Shown here piece after piece: positions 18,845 to 26,952 of a DNA stretch of 64,000 bases; position 1 is the stretch's first letter, and each line of letters opens with the position of its first letter. Position numbers and translations under genes: made by a program. Origin of the DNA: Amycolatopsis coloradensis (lineage in GTDB: Bacteria > Actinomycetota > Actinomycetes > Mycobacteriales > Pseudonocardiaceae); contig NZ_CP150484.1 of the NCBI RefSeq assembly GCF_037997115.1, positions 2,536,985 through 2,600,984 of the forward strand. Reading direction: 5' to 3'. The notes under the pieces were generated by a model, which searched no databases, was not told the origin of the DNA, and saw only the letters and a program-made list of their open reading frames with translations.

Positions 18845-19486
18845 CTAGCGGAGAGTAACCGTTATGGACCGTTCCAGCGAGGTGGCCGCGACTCGTGTCG
18901 CGATCGCGGACGGCAGGGAAAGCAGCACCAAAGGTCCCTTGCTCCCGGCACCGGAGGACTTCGGGTCGCGGGTGCCCTGCTCGCCCACCGCCGCCACGAC
19001 GGCCGCGCTGGCCAGCACAGACGCCTCGTTCCCGGCTTCGGCGGCCGCGACGACGTCGACCCGACGGCCCGGCCTGAGTAACTCCGCGACACCGGCGTCG
19101 GCGAGCCGCACCGGGACAGTTGAATTCTCGGGATCACCCGATCCGGGGATACCCGCGTCCAGCAGGCGGACGTCCGTCAGCGGTTCACCCGCCCGCGCCG
19201 CACCGACGAGCATCCGACCCTCCACCGAGGACGGCAGGCCGGTGGCGCCCAGGGGACGGACGTCGTCCGGGAGGTCGACGAGTCTGACGTCCCCGGCACT
19301 CAGCAGCGAACCCGCCGGGAGGTCGCGGGCGGAGACGACGGTCGCGGTGCCGGGCGTGCCGCGGGCGGACGCGGGCAGGAACAGCGTGATCAGGCCGCCG
19401 AGCAGCAGGGACAGGGCGAGCCAGCGGCGGAGCAGCCGGGCGGGCCTGCCGTGGAGTCTTCGCAGGACGGGCAGATGGTGGAGCAC
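18845..19486 (-). CDS. SAF-domain membrane protein (CpaB/RcpC-like)
   Basis: 213 aa. One TM helix near the N-terminus (LALSLLLGGLITLFLPA), then a SAF domain with VSARDLPAGSLLSAGDVRLVDLP and GEPLTDVRLLD, and an RPGRRVDVVAA strand as in pilus-assembly CpaB. No other Flp-pilus genes are present. Its position between mscL and the zinc-ribbon gene matches the mycobacterial order. Confidence 0.78.
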   Translation of the reverse strand: MLHHLPVLRRLHGRPARLLRRWLALSLLLGGLITLFLPASARGTPGTATVVSARDLPAGSLLSAGDVRLVDLPDDVRPLGATGLPSSVEGRMLVGAARAGEPLTDVRLLDAGIPGSGDPENSTVPVRLADAGVAELLRPGRRVDVVAAAEAGNEASVLASAAVVAAVGEQGTRDPKSSGAGSKGPLVLLSLPSAIATRVAATSLERSITVTLR

Positions 19487-19602
19487 GGGATCCCCCCTCG
19501 TCGATCGGTGATGATCTCGACGCTAGGGGCGGGTGCGCTGCCCTGGAAAGTACGAAAACCCCCGGCTGTGGATAACCGGGGGCCTGTGGACAACTCGGGA
19601 CG

Positions 19603-19902
19603 TCAGGAAGCGGCGGCGGCCGTTTTCGTCGTACCCGCGGAGGAGGATGCGGCGCTCTTGGTCTCCGGCTTCGACTCCGACTTGGTCTCGGTCTTGGCCG
19701 GGGCCGAGGTGGTGCTGGCCTTCGAGTCACGCGAATCGGTGCGGTAGAAACCGCTGCCCTTGAAGACCACGCCGACCGAGCTGAAGACCTTGCGAAGCGG
19801 CCCCGAGCACTGCGGGCACACGGTCAAGCTCGCGTCGGAGAACGACTGCACGGCCTCGAAAGCGTGGTCGCATTCCTTGCAGGCGTATTGGTAGGTGGGC
19901 AC
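19603..19902 (-). CDS. FmdB-type zinc-ribbon protein, Ruc-like
   Basis: 99 aa from GTG 19902. The N-terminal zinc ribbon has two Cys-x2-Cys pairs (YACKEC and CPQC), then VFKGSGFYRTDSR, then a Lys/Ser/Thr/Ala-rich disordered tail. Mycobacterial Rv0991c (Ruc), with the same architecture and map position, is an oxidation-activated chaperone that works with the Hsp70 system and is under HrcA control. The CIRCE element just upstream fits that role. Function here is inferred by this analogy. Confidence 0.8.
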   Translation of the reverse strand: MPTYQYACKECDHAFEAVQSFSDASLTVCPQCSGPLRKVFSSVGVVFKGSGFYRTDSRDSKASTTSAPAKTETKSESKPETKSAASSSAGTTKTAAAAS

Positions 19903-19919
19903 TGCTGCTCCTTCGTGCA

Positions 19920-19946
19920 TTGGCACTCAGCCGACAAGAGTGCTAA
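19920..19946 (-). promoter_or_regulatory. CIRCE element (HrcA operator)
   Basis: TTGGCACTC-N9-GAGTGCTAA, the canonical 9-9-9 inverted repeat bound by the heat-shock repressor HrcA. Only the third base of the left arm departs from TTAGCACTC. It lies 18 bp before the zinc-ribbon start and is not next to groES/groEL. Confidence 0.88.
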
Positions 19947-20135
19947 CGCCACACGGTACCGGGGCATTCCGACGCAGGTCAAACAAGGTTTCCCAAGGTC
20001 ACATGACGACCTGGTCACGCTGTTCGTTTCGCACCTGGTCCGCGCCGGTGTGCGGTGACCCGGTCGACCGGGGCGAGTCGATCTTGACCGGCGTGGGATG
20101 TGGTGGCGCGCGATCGGATGCGGTGAGATGACCTC

Positions 20136-20444
20136 ATGACGTCACAGGATGGGCAGGGGGAAGCGGCGGAACTGGGGCAGCTGAAAGAAGCCATGCATTC
20201 GCTGCCCGTGATCGAGCAGGCGAAGGGCATGTTCATGGTGTTGCGCACCTGGGGGCCTGACGAAGCCTTCGAGGCGCTCGTGAGCATCTCGCAGCACACG
20301 AACGTGAAACTGCACGACGTGGCGGCGGTGGTGGTCGCCGCGGGGAGCGGCAGCGGGGTGTCCGGGGTTGATCCGCTCGTGTACGCACGCGTTCTCGAAG
20401 AGGTTCGGCCGCTCTTCGGCGGACTGGCTGAAGACAGTGCGTAG
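20136..20444 (+). CDS. ANTAR-domain protein
   Basis: 102 aa. An ANTAR helical region (about 12-70) with SLPVIEQAKGMFMVLRTWGPDEAFEALVSISQHTNVKL and no GAF or receiver domain in front. ANTAR domains bind paired RNA hairpins and act as antiterminators. Stand-alone versions occur in actinomycetes. Trigger and RNA targets are unknown. Confidence 0.8.
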   Translation: MTSQDGQGEAAELGQLKEAMHSLPVIEQAKGMFMVLRTWGPDEAFEALVSISQHTNVKLHDVAAVVVAAGSGSGVSGVDPLVYARVLEEVRPLFGGLAEDSA

Positions 20445-20498
20445 GGCAGGCCAACGGCGGTCACCCGCGCCGCGCCGGGAGCGGTCTACGATCCGGCC

Positions 20499-21131
20499 GT
20501 GACGTGGACCGACCGCGTGGACCGGTGGACGCGGACACACCCGATCGTTCCGGACGTCCTCTTCGCGCTGGCCGTCGCGGCATTGCTGGGGCCGCCGTCG
20601 CTCGACATCCTCCTGGTGGCGGACTCCCCGGCCTGGGTGCTGTGGGTGGCGGGTCTTTGCGCATTCACGGTGCTCGTCAGCGTCGCGTTGCGGCGGTTCG
20701 CCACCGTGGCCGCGTTCATCGCCGCCGGACTCGCGATGGCGGTGACCGTCGCGCTGCCGAACACGGAGGTCCGGCCCGCGCCGCTGGGGCTGGCGAGCGC
20801 GAGCGACAGCATGGAGATCCCGCTGTGATTCTTCAACACGGTCACGCTGGCCCCTTCACCCGACCGGCTTCCCATGGCCGAGGCGTTCTGGTTCGGCCCG
20901 GGCAGTTTCGGGGTGCCGTTGCTTCTGCTCGGCGCGCTGGTGCTCCGGCAGACCCGGCGCGGCGATCGCGTGCCCGGCTGGCTTGGCTCGGGCGTTGTCG
21001 CGTGGGCGGTCCTGCTCGGACTGCTGGGTGGTTTCGACGGCGGAACGCTCATCCTGCTGCTCATCGGCGCTCTGTTCCTGGCAGGCGCCTGGTTCGGGAA
21101 GAACCCGCACGCCGCGGTCGTGGAATCATGA
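20499..21131 (+). pseudogene. Membrane protein split by an in-frame TGA
   Basis: Codons from GTG 20499 run to TGA at 20826-20828. The same frame then continues open as FFNTVTLAPSPDRLPMAEAFWFG to 21131. Together they form one 210-residue protein with about six TM helices. The stop could come from TGG (Trp). The first part starts like the membrane domain of some sensor kinases (RTHPIVPDVLFALAVA), but no kinase domain follows. An ATG at 20874 could restart the second half (85 aa). It is either a nonsense mutant, two separate small proteins, or a readthrough gene; I favour the first. Confidence 0.5.
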
Positions 21132-21156
21132 ACGAATGACGGAAGAGGGTCGTCGG

Positions 21157-22554
21157 ATGACCGAGTTGCGGGATCTGCTGGCCGACGTCGCCTCCCGTGT
21201 CACCCGTTACCGCGAAAACGTCGCCGACGCCCCGGTCTTCCCCGATGACACGACGGGTGTCCGGGAGAAGCTCGGTGACCTGCCCGAGAAACCCGCCGCG
21301 CCCGCCGACGTGATCCGGCGGCTGGCGGACGCCGTCGAGCCGGCCCTGGTGGCGAACACCGGCCCGAGGTACTTCGGTTTCGTCACCGGTGGGGCGTTGG
21401 ACGCCGCGACGGCGGCCGACATGCTGGCGACCGGTTGGGATCAGCCCGCGTTCAACGAGATCACCTCGCCCGCCGCCGCGATCGTCGAGGAGGTGGCGGG
21501 CGAATGGCTCAAGGACGTCCTCGGCCTGCCGTCCGGTGCCTCGTTCGGTTTCGTGACCGGTGGGCAGGGCGCGAACACGGTCGGCCTCGCCGCCGCCCGG
21601 CATCACGTCCTCGCGCGGGCCGGGTGGGACGTCGAGCGCCGCGGGTTGCACGGGGCGCCGCCGCTGCCGGTCGTCGCCAGTGAGGAGCGGCACGCGACGA
21701 TCGACCGGTCCCTCCGCTTGCTCGGCCTGGGCACCGACGCCGTCCGGCCGGTCCGCGCGGACGGCCAGGGCGCCATCGACATCGCCGATCTCGAGCGGCA
21801 GCTCGACGGACCCGCAATCGTTTGCCTTCAGGCCGGGAACGTGAACACCGGCGCGTTCGACGACTTCGCCGCCGCGTCGGAGATCGCCCACCGTCACGGA
21901 GCGTGGGTGCATGTCGACGGCGCTTTCGGGCTCTGGGCGGCCGCCGCCCCCGCGCTCGAACGGCTGACCGCGGGGCTGGAAGAGGCCGACTCCTGGGCGG
22001 TCGACGGGCACAAGTGGCTCAACGTCCCCTACGACTGCGGGTACGCCTTCTGTGCCCATCCCGAGTCGCACCGGGCCGCGATGGCGCTCACCGCCGCGTA
22101 CCTGACCGGCCAGGGAGAGGGCGGGGTGAGGGCGCCGAGCGACTTCGTGCCCGAGTCCTCCCGCCGGGCACGAGGGTTCGCGACATGGGCGGCGCTCAGC
22201 GAACTCGGCCGCGCGGGGATCGCCGAGATGATCGAACGGTGCTGCGCGCTGGCCAGGAGGTTCGCCGAGAAACTCGAAGCGTGCGAAGGCGTCACCGTCG
22301 TGAACGACGTGGTGCTGAATCAGGTGCTGGTCAGCTTCGGCGACGATACGGACAGGGTCGTCGAGGCCCTTCAGCGTTCCGGCGAGTGCTGGATGGGCGC
22401 GACCACCTGGCACGGCATGCGCCTGATGCGCGTCTCCGTGTCCAACTGGAGCACGACCGAAGCGGACGTCGATCGCAGTGTCGCCGCGATCCGGGCGGCG
22501 ATGAAGAGCGATCAGGAATCGAGAAGCGTCGCGAACCGGTCTCACCTAGCGTGA
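21157..22554 (+). CDS. PLP-dependent group II amino-acid decarboxylase family protein
   Basis: 465 aa. Fold type I with the PLP lysine in AVDGHKWLNVPYDCGY, cofactor-ring His in EERHATIDRSL and Asp in WVHVDGAFGLWAA. The family includes aromatic-amino-acid, glutamate and diaminobutyrate decarboxylases; substrate not evident. The ATG at 21157 follows GAAGAGGG; ATG 21136 is in frame without a ribosome-binding site. The stop is 5 nt before the VOC start. The last 14 codons and the VOC start are duplicated at 31.7 kb. Confidence 0.85.
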   Translation: MTELRDLLADVASRVTRYRENVADAPVFPDDTTGVREKLGDLPEKPAAPADVIRRLADAVEPALVANTGPRYFGFVTGGALDAATAADMLATGWDQPAFNEITSPAAAIVEEVAGEWLKDVLGLPSGASFGFVTGGQGANTVGLAAARHHVLARAGWDVERRGLHGAPPLPVVASEERHATIDRSLRLLGLGTDAVRPVRADGQGAIDIADLERQLDGPAIVCLQAGNVNTGAFDDFAAASEIAHRHGAWVHVDGAFGLWAAAAPALERLTAGLEEADSWAVDGHKWLNVPYDCGYAFCAHPESHRAAMALTAAYLTGQGEGGVRAPSDFVPESSRRARGFATWAALSELGRAGIAEMIERCCALARRFAEKLEACEGVTVVNDVVLNQVLVSFGDDTDRVVEALQRSGECWMGATTWHGMRLMRVSVSNWSTTEADVDRSVAAIRAAMKSDQESRSVANRSHLA

Positions 22555-22559
22555 CCGTC

Positions 22560-22967
22560 ATGGACATCGCCATTCACGGGAGCTTCCTCCCGCAGACCGA
22601 CCCCGAAGCCGCTCTGGCCTTCTACCGCGACACCCTCGGCTTCGAGGTGCGCAACGACGTCGGCTACGACGGCATGCGCTGGATCACCGTCGGCCCGCCG
22701 GGGCAGCCGGTGTCGATCGTGCTGCACCCGCCCGCCGTCGACCCGGGTATCACCGAGGACGAACGCCGCGTCATCGGCGAGATGATGGCCAAGGGCACCT
22801 ACGCGAGCATCCTGTTCTCCTCCGACGACCTCGACGGTCTCTTCAAGCACCTGCAGGAGTCGGGCGCCGAGGTCATCCAGGAGCCCACCGACCAGCCGTA
22901 CGGCCTGCGTGACGGCGCCGTCCGCGACCCGTCGGGGAACCTGATCCGTATCCAGCAGCGCGTCTGA
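22560..22967 (+). CDS. VOC/glyoxalase-superfamily protein
   Basis: 135 aa, two beta-alpha-beta-beta-beta modules: MDIAIHGSFLPQTDPEAALAFYRDTLGFEVRNDVGYDGMRWITVG, then DLDGLFKHLQESGAEVIQEPTDQPYGLRDGAVRDPSGNLIRI. The final Glu/Asn position of the metal site reads SGNLIRI. Possibly antibiotic-binding or a dioxygenase; no substrate can be read. It is coupled to the decarboxylase. A truncated second copy is at 31758-31892. Confidence 0.82.
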   Translation: MDIAIHGSFLPQTDPEAALAFYRDTLGFEVRNDVGYDGMRWITVGPPGQPVSIVLHPPAVDPGITEDERRVIGEMMAKGTYASILFSSDDLDGLFKHLQESGAEVIQEPTDQPYGLRDGAVRDPSGNLIRIQQRV

Positions 22968-22971
22968 GAGC

Positions 22972-23529
22972 TCACCGGGTGCGGGCGCGGACGTGGACTC
23001 GTTCGCCCTGTTCGCCGAAGAGGCTCAGCACCTCGACCCGCCCGCGGCCGGTGGCGCCGAACCAGTGCGGCGTCCGGCAGTCGAACTCGGCGGCCTCGCC
23101 GGCGCCGAGCACGACGTCCTGGTCGCCGAGCACGAGCCGGAGCCTGCCCCTCAGCACGTAGAGCCACTCGCGTCCGCCGTGCGATCGCGGGCGGGGTTCG
23201 TCGTCGCTCGCCGGGATCGTCATCTTGTAGGCGCGGGGCCCTTCCTCGTGCCGGGTGAGCGGGATGAGGACCCGGCCGTCCGCGGGCGGTTCGAGCACTC
23301 TCGGTGAGGAGACGATCTCGTCGACGCGCAGGCCCAGCGCGGCGATGACCGGCAGCAGCAGTTCGAGACTCGGTTTGCGCTGCCCGGATTCGAGGCGGGA
23401 CAGGGTGCTGGTGGAGATGCCGGTGGCGCGGCCGAGTTCCACCAGCGTGGTGCCCTTCTTCTCCCGGGCGCGGCGCAGCCGGGGCGCGATCTGTTCGATC
23501 GCCGCGATGACGGTGGGTTGGCTCTCCAT
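22972..23529 (-). CDS. XRE-family regulator with C-terminal cupin
   Basis: 185 aa. HTH_3 at about 15-70 (LRRAREKKGTTLVELGRATGISTSTLSRLESGQRKPS), then a cupin_2 barrel (about 105-175; WLYVLRGRLRLVLGDQDVVLGAGEAAEFD). Such proteins sense a small molecule in the cupin and repress a divergent exporter or metabolic gene. It is divergent from an MFS gene, with a perfect palindrome between them. Confidence 0.88.
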   Translation of the reverse strand: MESQPTVIAAIEQIAPRLRRAREKKGTTLVELGRATGISTSTLSRLESGQRKPSLELLLPVIAALGLRVDEIVSSPRVLEPPADGRVLIPLTRHEEGPRAYKMTIPASDDEPRPRSHGGREWLYVLRGRLRLVLGDQDVVLGAGEAAEFDCRTPHWFGATGRGRVEVLSLFGEQGERVHVRARTR

Positions 23530-23558
23530 GCCGCCAGCACAGCACCTCGTCCCGGTTC

Positions 23559-23576
23559 CGGCAAAGTTCTTTGCCG
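23559..23576. promoter_or_regulatory. Perfect palindrome in the XRE/MFS divergent promoter
   Basis: CGGCAAAGTTCTTTGCCG, 8-bp arms around TT, 30 bp from each of the two divergent starts. Position and symmetry suit the operator of the XRE-cupin regulator. Binding is inferred. Confidence 0.6.
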
Positions 23577-23606
23577 AAACAGCCAGAAGCTTCCGATGCT
23601 GGCGGC

Positions 23607-24767
23607 ATGATCGAGACGAAACGCCTTCCCGCCGGGGTCTACCTCCTCGCTTTCAGCCTGTTCGCGATGGGGAGCGCCGAGTTCCTGATGGCCGGGGTCC
23701 TGCCCGCGGCCGCCGCGGACCTCGGCGTCTCCCTGTCGTCCGCGGGTGCCCTCATCACCGCGTTCGCCCTCGGGGTCGTCCTCGGCGGCCCGCCGTTCGC
23801 CGTGCTGAGCCTGAAGTGGCCACGGCGCACGGCCTTGACGACGACGCAGGCCGTCTTCGCCGCCGCCATCGCGGTCGGCCTGCTCGCCGACGACTACTGG
23901 ATCCTCCTGATCACCAGGTTCCTCGCCGGTCTCGCCTACGCCGGTTTCTTCGCCGTCGCCGCCGTGACCGCGATCAGCCTGGTCACCCCCGACCGCAACG
24001 CCCGCGCTTCGGGTGTCGTCGTCGCCGGGCTCAGCGTCGCCATGGTGGCCGGGGGACCGGCGGGCACCCTGCTGAGCAACCTCACCGACTGGACCGGCGG
24101 CTTTTGGGGCGTCGTCGCGCTCACCGCCCTGGGCGTGGTCGCCTGCGCCGTCGGCCTGCCGGCCACCACCTCCGCCGCCCCGAGCCTTTCGGGTGAACTG
24201 CGCGCCATGCGGACACCGAGCCTCTGGGGCGTCTACGCGATCACCATCCTGAGCACGGCCGCGTACATGGTGTCCTTCAACTACTTGGCGGCGATGCTCG
24301 CGGACGTCCTGCCCGCGGTCTGGATCCCCGCGGTCCTCGCGCTGTTCGGGATCGGAGCCTTCGCCGGCCTGTCGCTCGGCGGCCGGATCTCGGACCGCCG
24401 TCCACACCAGGCGCTGCTGGGCGGCGGCGCCGGCATCGCGGTCTTTTCGGCGCTGCTCGCGCTTTTCGCCACTTCCGCCTGGGTGGTCGTGCCGACGGTG
24501 TTCCTGCTGGGTGTCGCGGCCTTCGTGCTCAATCCGGCGCTCTACGGGCGGGTCTTCACGATCGCCGCGTCCGCCCCGACCCTCGCCGGCGCGACCACGG
24601 TCTCGGCCTTCCAACTGGGCATCAGCCTCACCCCGGCCTTCGCCGCCGGTGCAGTGAACCTGGGAGCTTCACTGACCGCGATCCCGTGGATCGGCGCGGC
24701 GCTGGCGCTGGCCACGATCCCGCTGGTGCTCTTCGACCGCTCGCGTGATCGCATGCTCACTTGCTAG
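23607..24767 (+). CDS. MFS transporter (DHA1, CmlA/YdhP-like)
   Basis: 386 aa from ATG 23607, 12 TM helices. Family-typical start LLAFSLFAMGSAEFLMAGVLPAAAADLGVSLSSAG and motif-C-like GLAYAGFFAVAAVTAISLV. Members export drugs or arabinose. Control by the divergent XRE-cupin protein is likely. The last codons lie inside the operator-like palindrome of the next gene. Confidence 0.87.
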   Translation: MIETKRLPAGVYLLAFSLFAMGSAEFLMAGVLPAAAADLGVSLSSAGALITAFALGVVLGGPPFAVLSLKWPRRTALTTTQAVFAAAIAVGLLADDYWILLITRFLAGLAYAGFFAVAAVTAISLVTPDRNARASGVVVAGLSVAMVAGGPAGTLLSNLTDWTGGFWGVVALTALGVVACAVGLPATTSAAPSLSGELRAMRTPSLWGVYAITILSTAAYMVSFNYLAAMLADVLPAVWIPAVLALFGIGAFAGLSLGGRISDRRPHQALLGGGAGIAVFSALLALFATSAWVVVPTVFLLGVAAFVLNPALYGRVFTIAASAPTLAGATTVSAFQLGISLTPAFAAGAVNLGASLTAIPWIGAALALATIPLVLFDRSRDRMLTC

Positions 24768-24778
24768 CATGCGAGCAT
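24753..24778. promoter_or_regulatory. 26-bp imperfect palindrome overlapping the RHH gene start
   Basis: Outer arms ATGCTC/GAGCAT and a central TGCTAGCA are symmetric; only the three bases between them differ on each side. It covers the end of the MFS gene and the ATG of the RHH gene, so a bound protein would block translation initiation or transcription of the latter. Ribbon-helix-helix proteins commonly autoregulate through such sites. Confidence 0.45.
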
Positions 24779-24938
24779 GTCCCAGGTCGCCAAGCGGCAA
24801 TTCAACGTCTATCTGCCGAACGACCTCATCAAGCGGGTGAAGCACGCGTCCGTCGACGCCGACGAGTCGCTCTCGTCGTTCGTCGAACGGGTGCTGGAGG
24901 AGTACCTGCGGCGGACCAGTGAGGAACGTGAGCGATGA
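24777..24938 (+). CDS. Ribbon-helix-helix (CopG-like) protein
   Basis: 53 aa: an N-terminal strand (KRQFNVYLPNDLIKRVK) followed by two helices (DADESLSSFVERVLEEYLRR). This is the length and pattern of dimeric RHH DNA-binding proteins. Its TGA overlaps the ATG of the VOC gene (ATGA), making it the first gene of an RHH-VOC-MFS operon. A palindrome spans its start codon. Confidence 0.75.
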   Translation: MSQVAKRQFNVYLPNDLIKRVKHASVDADESLSSFVERVLEEYLRRTSEERER

Positions 24939-25282
24939 GAGTCATGCCGATCCGCTACAGCGCGGACGTCGAGGCGATGACACGGTTCTACGAGACGCTC
25001 GGCCTCCGCGTCGGGCCGGTGTCACGGCCCGGAGGCTGGGTCGAGATGCCCGCCGCGGGCGGGATGCTGGCCATCCACCGGTCCTCCGGCGACGACGTGG
25101 GCCGGTGTGAGCTGGCCTTCGAGGTCGAAGAACCGTTGGAGGACGTCGCGGAACGCCTGCGAGCGGCCGGATTCGAGCCGGGCCCGCCGATGGACGAAGG
25201 CTTCGGTCACTCGTTGCGCGTCCAGGACCCGGACGGGGTGTGGGTGCAGCTCAACCTGTACGACCGCGACCTCTACACGTGA
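24935..25282 (+). CDS. VOC-family protein, possible resistance/binding protein
   Basis: 115 aa, one VOC module pair: [18 protein letters not shown] at the start and [21 protein letters not shown] at the end. Length and start suit bleomycin-resistance-type binding proteins or lyases. It is coupled to the RHH gene upstream and by GTGA to the MFS gene downstream, so it probably handles the compound that the MFS protein exports (inference). Confidence 0.8.
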   Translation: MRVMPIRYSADVEAMTRFYETLGLRVGPVSRPGGWVEMPAAGGMLAIHRSSGDDVGRCELAFEVEEPLEDVAERLRAAGFEPGPPMDEGFGHSLRVQDPDGVWVQLNLYDRDLYT

Positions 25283-26538
25283 CCGAGACCCGGCGCGCGG
25301 GTCCGCTGTTCCTCGCGGTGGGCATCGTCGCGCTCGAGTTCGCGGCGGCCGTCACCGGTTTCGTCGCTTCCAGCCTGCTGCCGATCGTCGCCGCCGATCT
25401 CGGCGCGAGGAACGACCTCGGGCTCCTGATCGCCGGCTCGACACTGGGATTGTTCGTCGCGCTTCCCTTGGCGAGCCGGGTTCTCGGCAGGCTGGGCCCG
25501 CGCGGCACACTCGCCGTCGGGATGGCCGCTTACCTCGGCGGGCTCCTCCTGGCCGCGACGGCACGGACGGCATGGATGTTCGCCCTCGGCCAGTTCGCCG
25601 CCGGGCTCGCCGGCGGGCTGTTGGCGATTTTCGGCATCAGCTCGGCGATCCGGCATCTCGACGACCGGCTGCGGATCCGCGTGGTCGCGGCGTCCTCGGC
25701 GATGTGGATCGTGCCCGCGCTGGTCGGCCCGGCCGCGACCCTCGGCCTGGAACATCTCGTCGGCTGGCGGTGGACCCTGCTGCTCCCGGTGCCGTTCGTC
25801 CTCTTCGGACGGTTGCTGGTCGTGCGCGCCGCTCGCGGCGAACCGTCCACAGAGGACGGACAGCGACCGCTCGCGAAGACGCTGACCGTACCGCTGGGCG
25901 CGGCACTCGTCGTGTTCAGCGCGGGTTCCTGGCCGCTCGCGCTCGCCGGGGCGGCGATCACCGTCGCCGGGATGACCGCGATCCTGCCGCCGGGCACCGC
26001 GCGGCTCCGGCCGGGAACCCCAGCCGCACTCGGCGCGATGGTGCTTTTCGCCATCGGTTATTTCGGCGCGGACAGCCTGATCACCGTGCTCCTGACGAGC
26101 GGGTTCCGGGTGAGCCTCGGGCAGGCGGCGATCGTCCTGAGCGCCGCCCCGCTCGGCTGGGCGGTGACCAGCCTGGTGACCGCCCGGTTCACCTCGGCCC
26201 GCTTCCCCGTCGTGGGCTTGGGCCTGACCGCCCTCGGCACCGCCGTCCTGACCTTCGGCGGTTCGTTCGTCACGGCGCTCGCCGCCTGGACCGTCGCCGG
26301 AATCGGCGTCGGACTCGCCTATCCTGGCCTGTACATCAGAGCCACCACCGCGGGTTCGAGCGGTTTCACCGCCGCGGAACTGGCGACCGCCGTCATCACC
26401 GCGGAATGCGTCGGGCAGCTGCTGGGCCGGGCCGTCGGTGGCGCCTTGAGCTCCTCCGGCACCGGATTGCTCGCCTCGTACACGCTTTTCGCGGTCGCCC
26501 TGGCGGCCGCCACCTACGCCGCGGCGCGCCGGGAATGA
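25279..26538 (+). CDS. MFS transporter
   Basis: 419 aa from the GTG that overlaps the VOC stop, 12 TM helices ([33 protein letters not shown] at the start). Motif A is atypical ([18 protein letters not shown]). Function is probably drug or metabolite efflux under the RHH protein. It is the last intact core-type gene before the biosynthetic region. Confidence 0.83.
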   Translation: MTETRRAGPLFLAVGIVALEFAAAVTGFVASSLLPIVAADLGARNDLGLLIAGSTLGLFVALPLASRVLGRLGPRGTLAVGMAAYLGGLLLAATARTAWMFALGQFAAGLAGGLLAIFGISSAIRHLDDRLRIRVVAASSAMWIVPALVGPAATLGLEHLVGWRWTLLLPVPFVLFGRLLVVRAARGEPSTEDGQRPLAKTLTVPLGAALVVFSAGSWPLALAGAAITVAGMTAILPPGTARLRPGTPAALGAMVLFAIGYFGADSLITVLLTSGFRVSLGQAAIVLSAAPLGWAVTSLVTARFTSARFPVVGLGLTALGTAVLTFGGSFVTALAAWTVAGIGVGLAYPGLYIRATTAGSSGFTAAELATAVITAECVGQLLGRAVGGALSSSGTGLLASYTLFAVALAAATYAAARRE

Positions 26539-26552
26539 ATCAGCCGGCCCGG

Positions 26553-26724
26553 AGATGGCGCCATGCACGTCCACGAGCACGCCGTCGGCGCCCACCGTGA
26601 TCGCGGCCCGGCCCAGCGGCAGCACGAGATCGCGGCGACCGCCGGAATGCGACGGGTCGATCATCGCCGGCAGATGCGAAAGATGCTGGACCACCGGCGG
26701 CTGCGGCCTCATCTGCTTGTGCAC
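26553..26724 (-). pseudogene. Remnant of a DAHP-synthase-family gene
   Basis: The reverse strand reads [20 protein letters not shown], then [19 protein letters not shown], then LVDVHG. This is the end of the barrel of class I 3-deoxy-7-phosphoheptulonate synthases (shikimate entry), including the [12 protein letters not shown] loop. Neither the preceding 200-plus residues nor the usual NPE-containing end follows. The fragment stops at the MFS end and starts where the cluster leader begins. Confidence 0.65.
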
Positions 26725-26952
26725 TCTGCGCTAGCTCGACTTGGGTGCTTACTCGACCAAGGTGACCACGGCCGGGGGCCCCGATTCTTCTCCCGTCGTG
26801 CTCTCCCTTTTCTCTTGAGCAGTCGAGGAGATGCCTCGCGTGCGAGGCGGCCGAGAATCAGGGCATTGCCTGACGGCGACCCGGGGAGGACGAACGTTTC
26901 CGCATTCGCAAGTAGCTTTCCGCCTGAAGGCCCCAAAGATCGGGGGAGAGAC
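26725..26952 (+). other. Leader region of the CapD-GT20 operon with a palindrome
   Basis: No gene seen. It holds a perfect palindrome, GCCTCGC-GT-GCGAGGC (26833-26848), that could be an operator or a small hairpin about 105 bp before the first gene. The ribosome-binding site GGGGGAGAG lies at the end. Confidence 0.4.

Noticed and set aside
20826..20828. Selenocysteine reading of the TGA
   Set aside because: No selenocysteine-insertion-type hairpin seen after the codon and no reason for Sec in this membrane segment; a TGG to TGA change is simpler.
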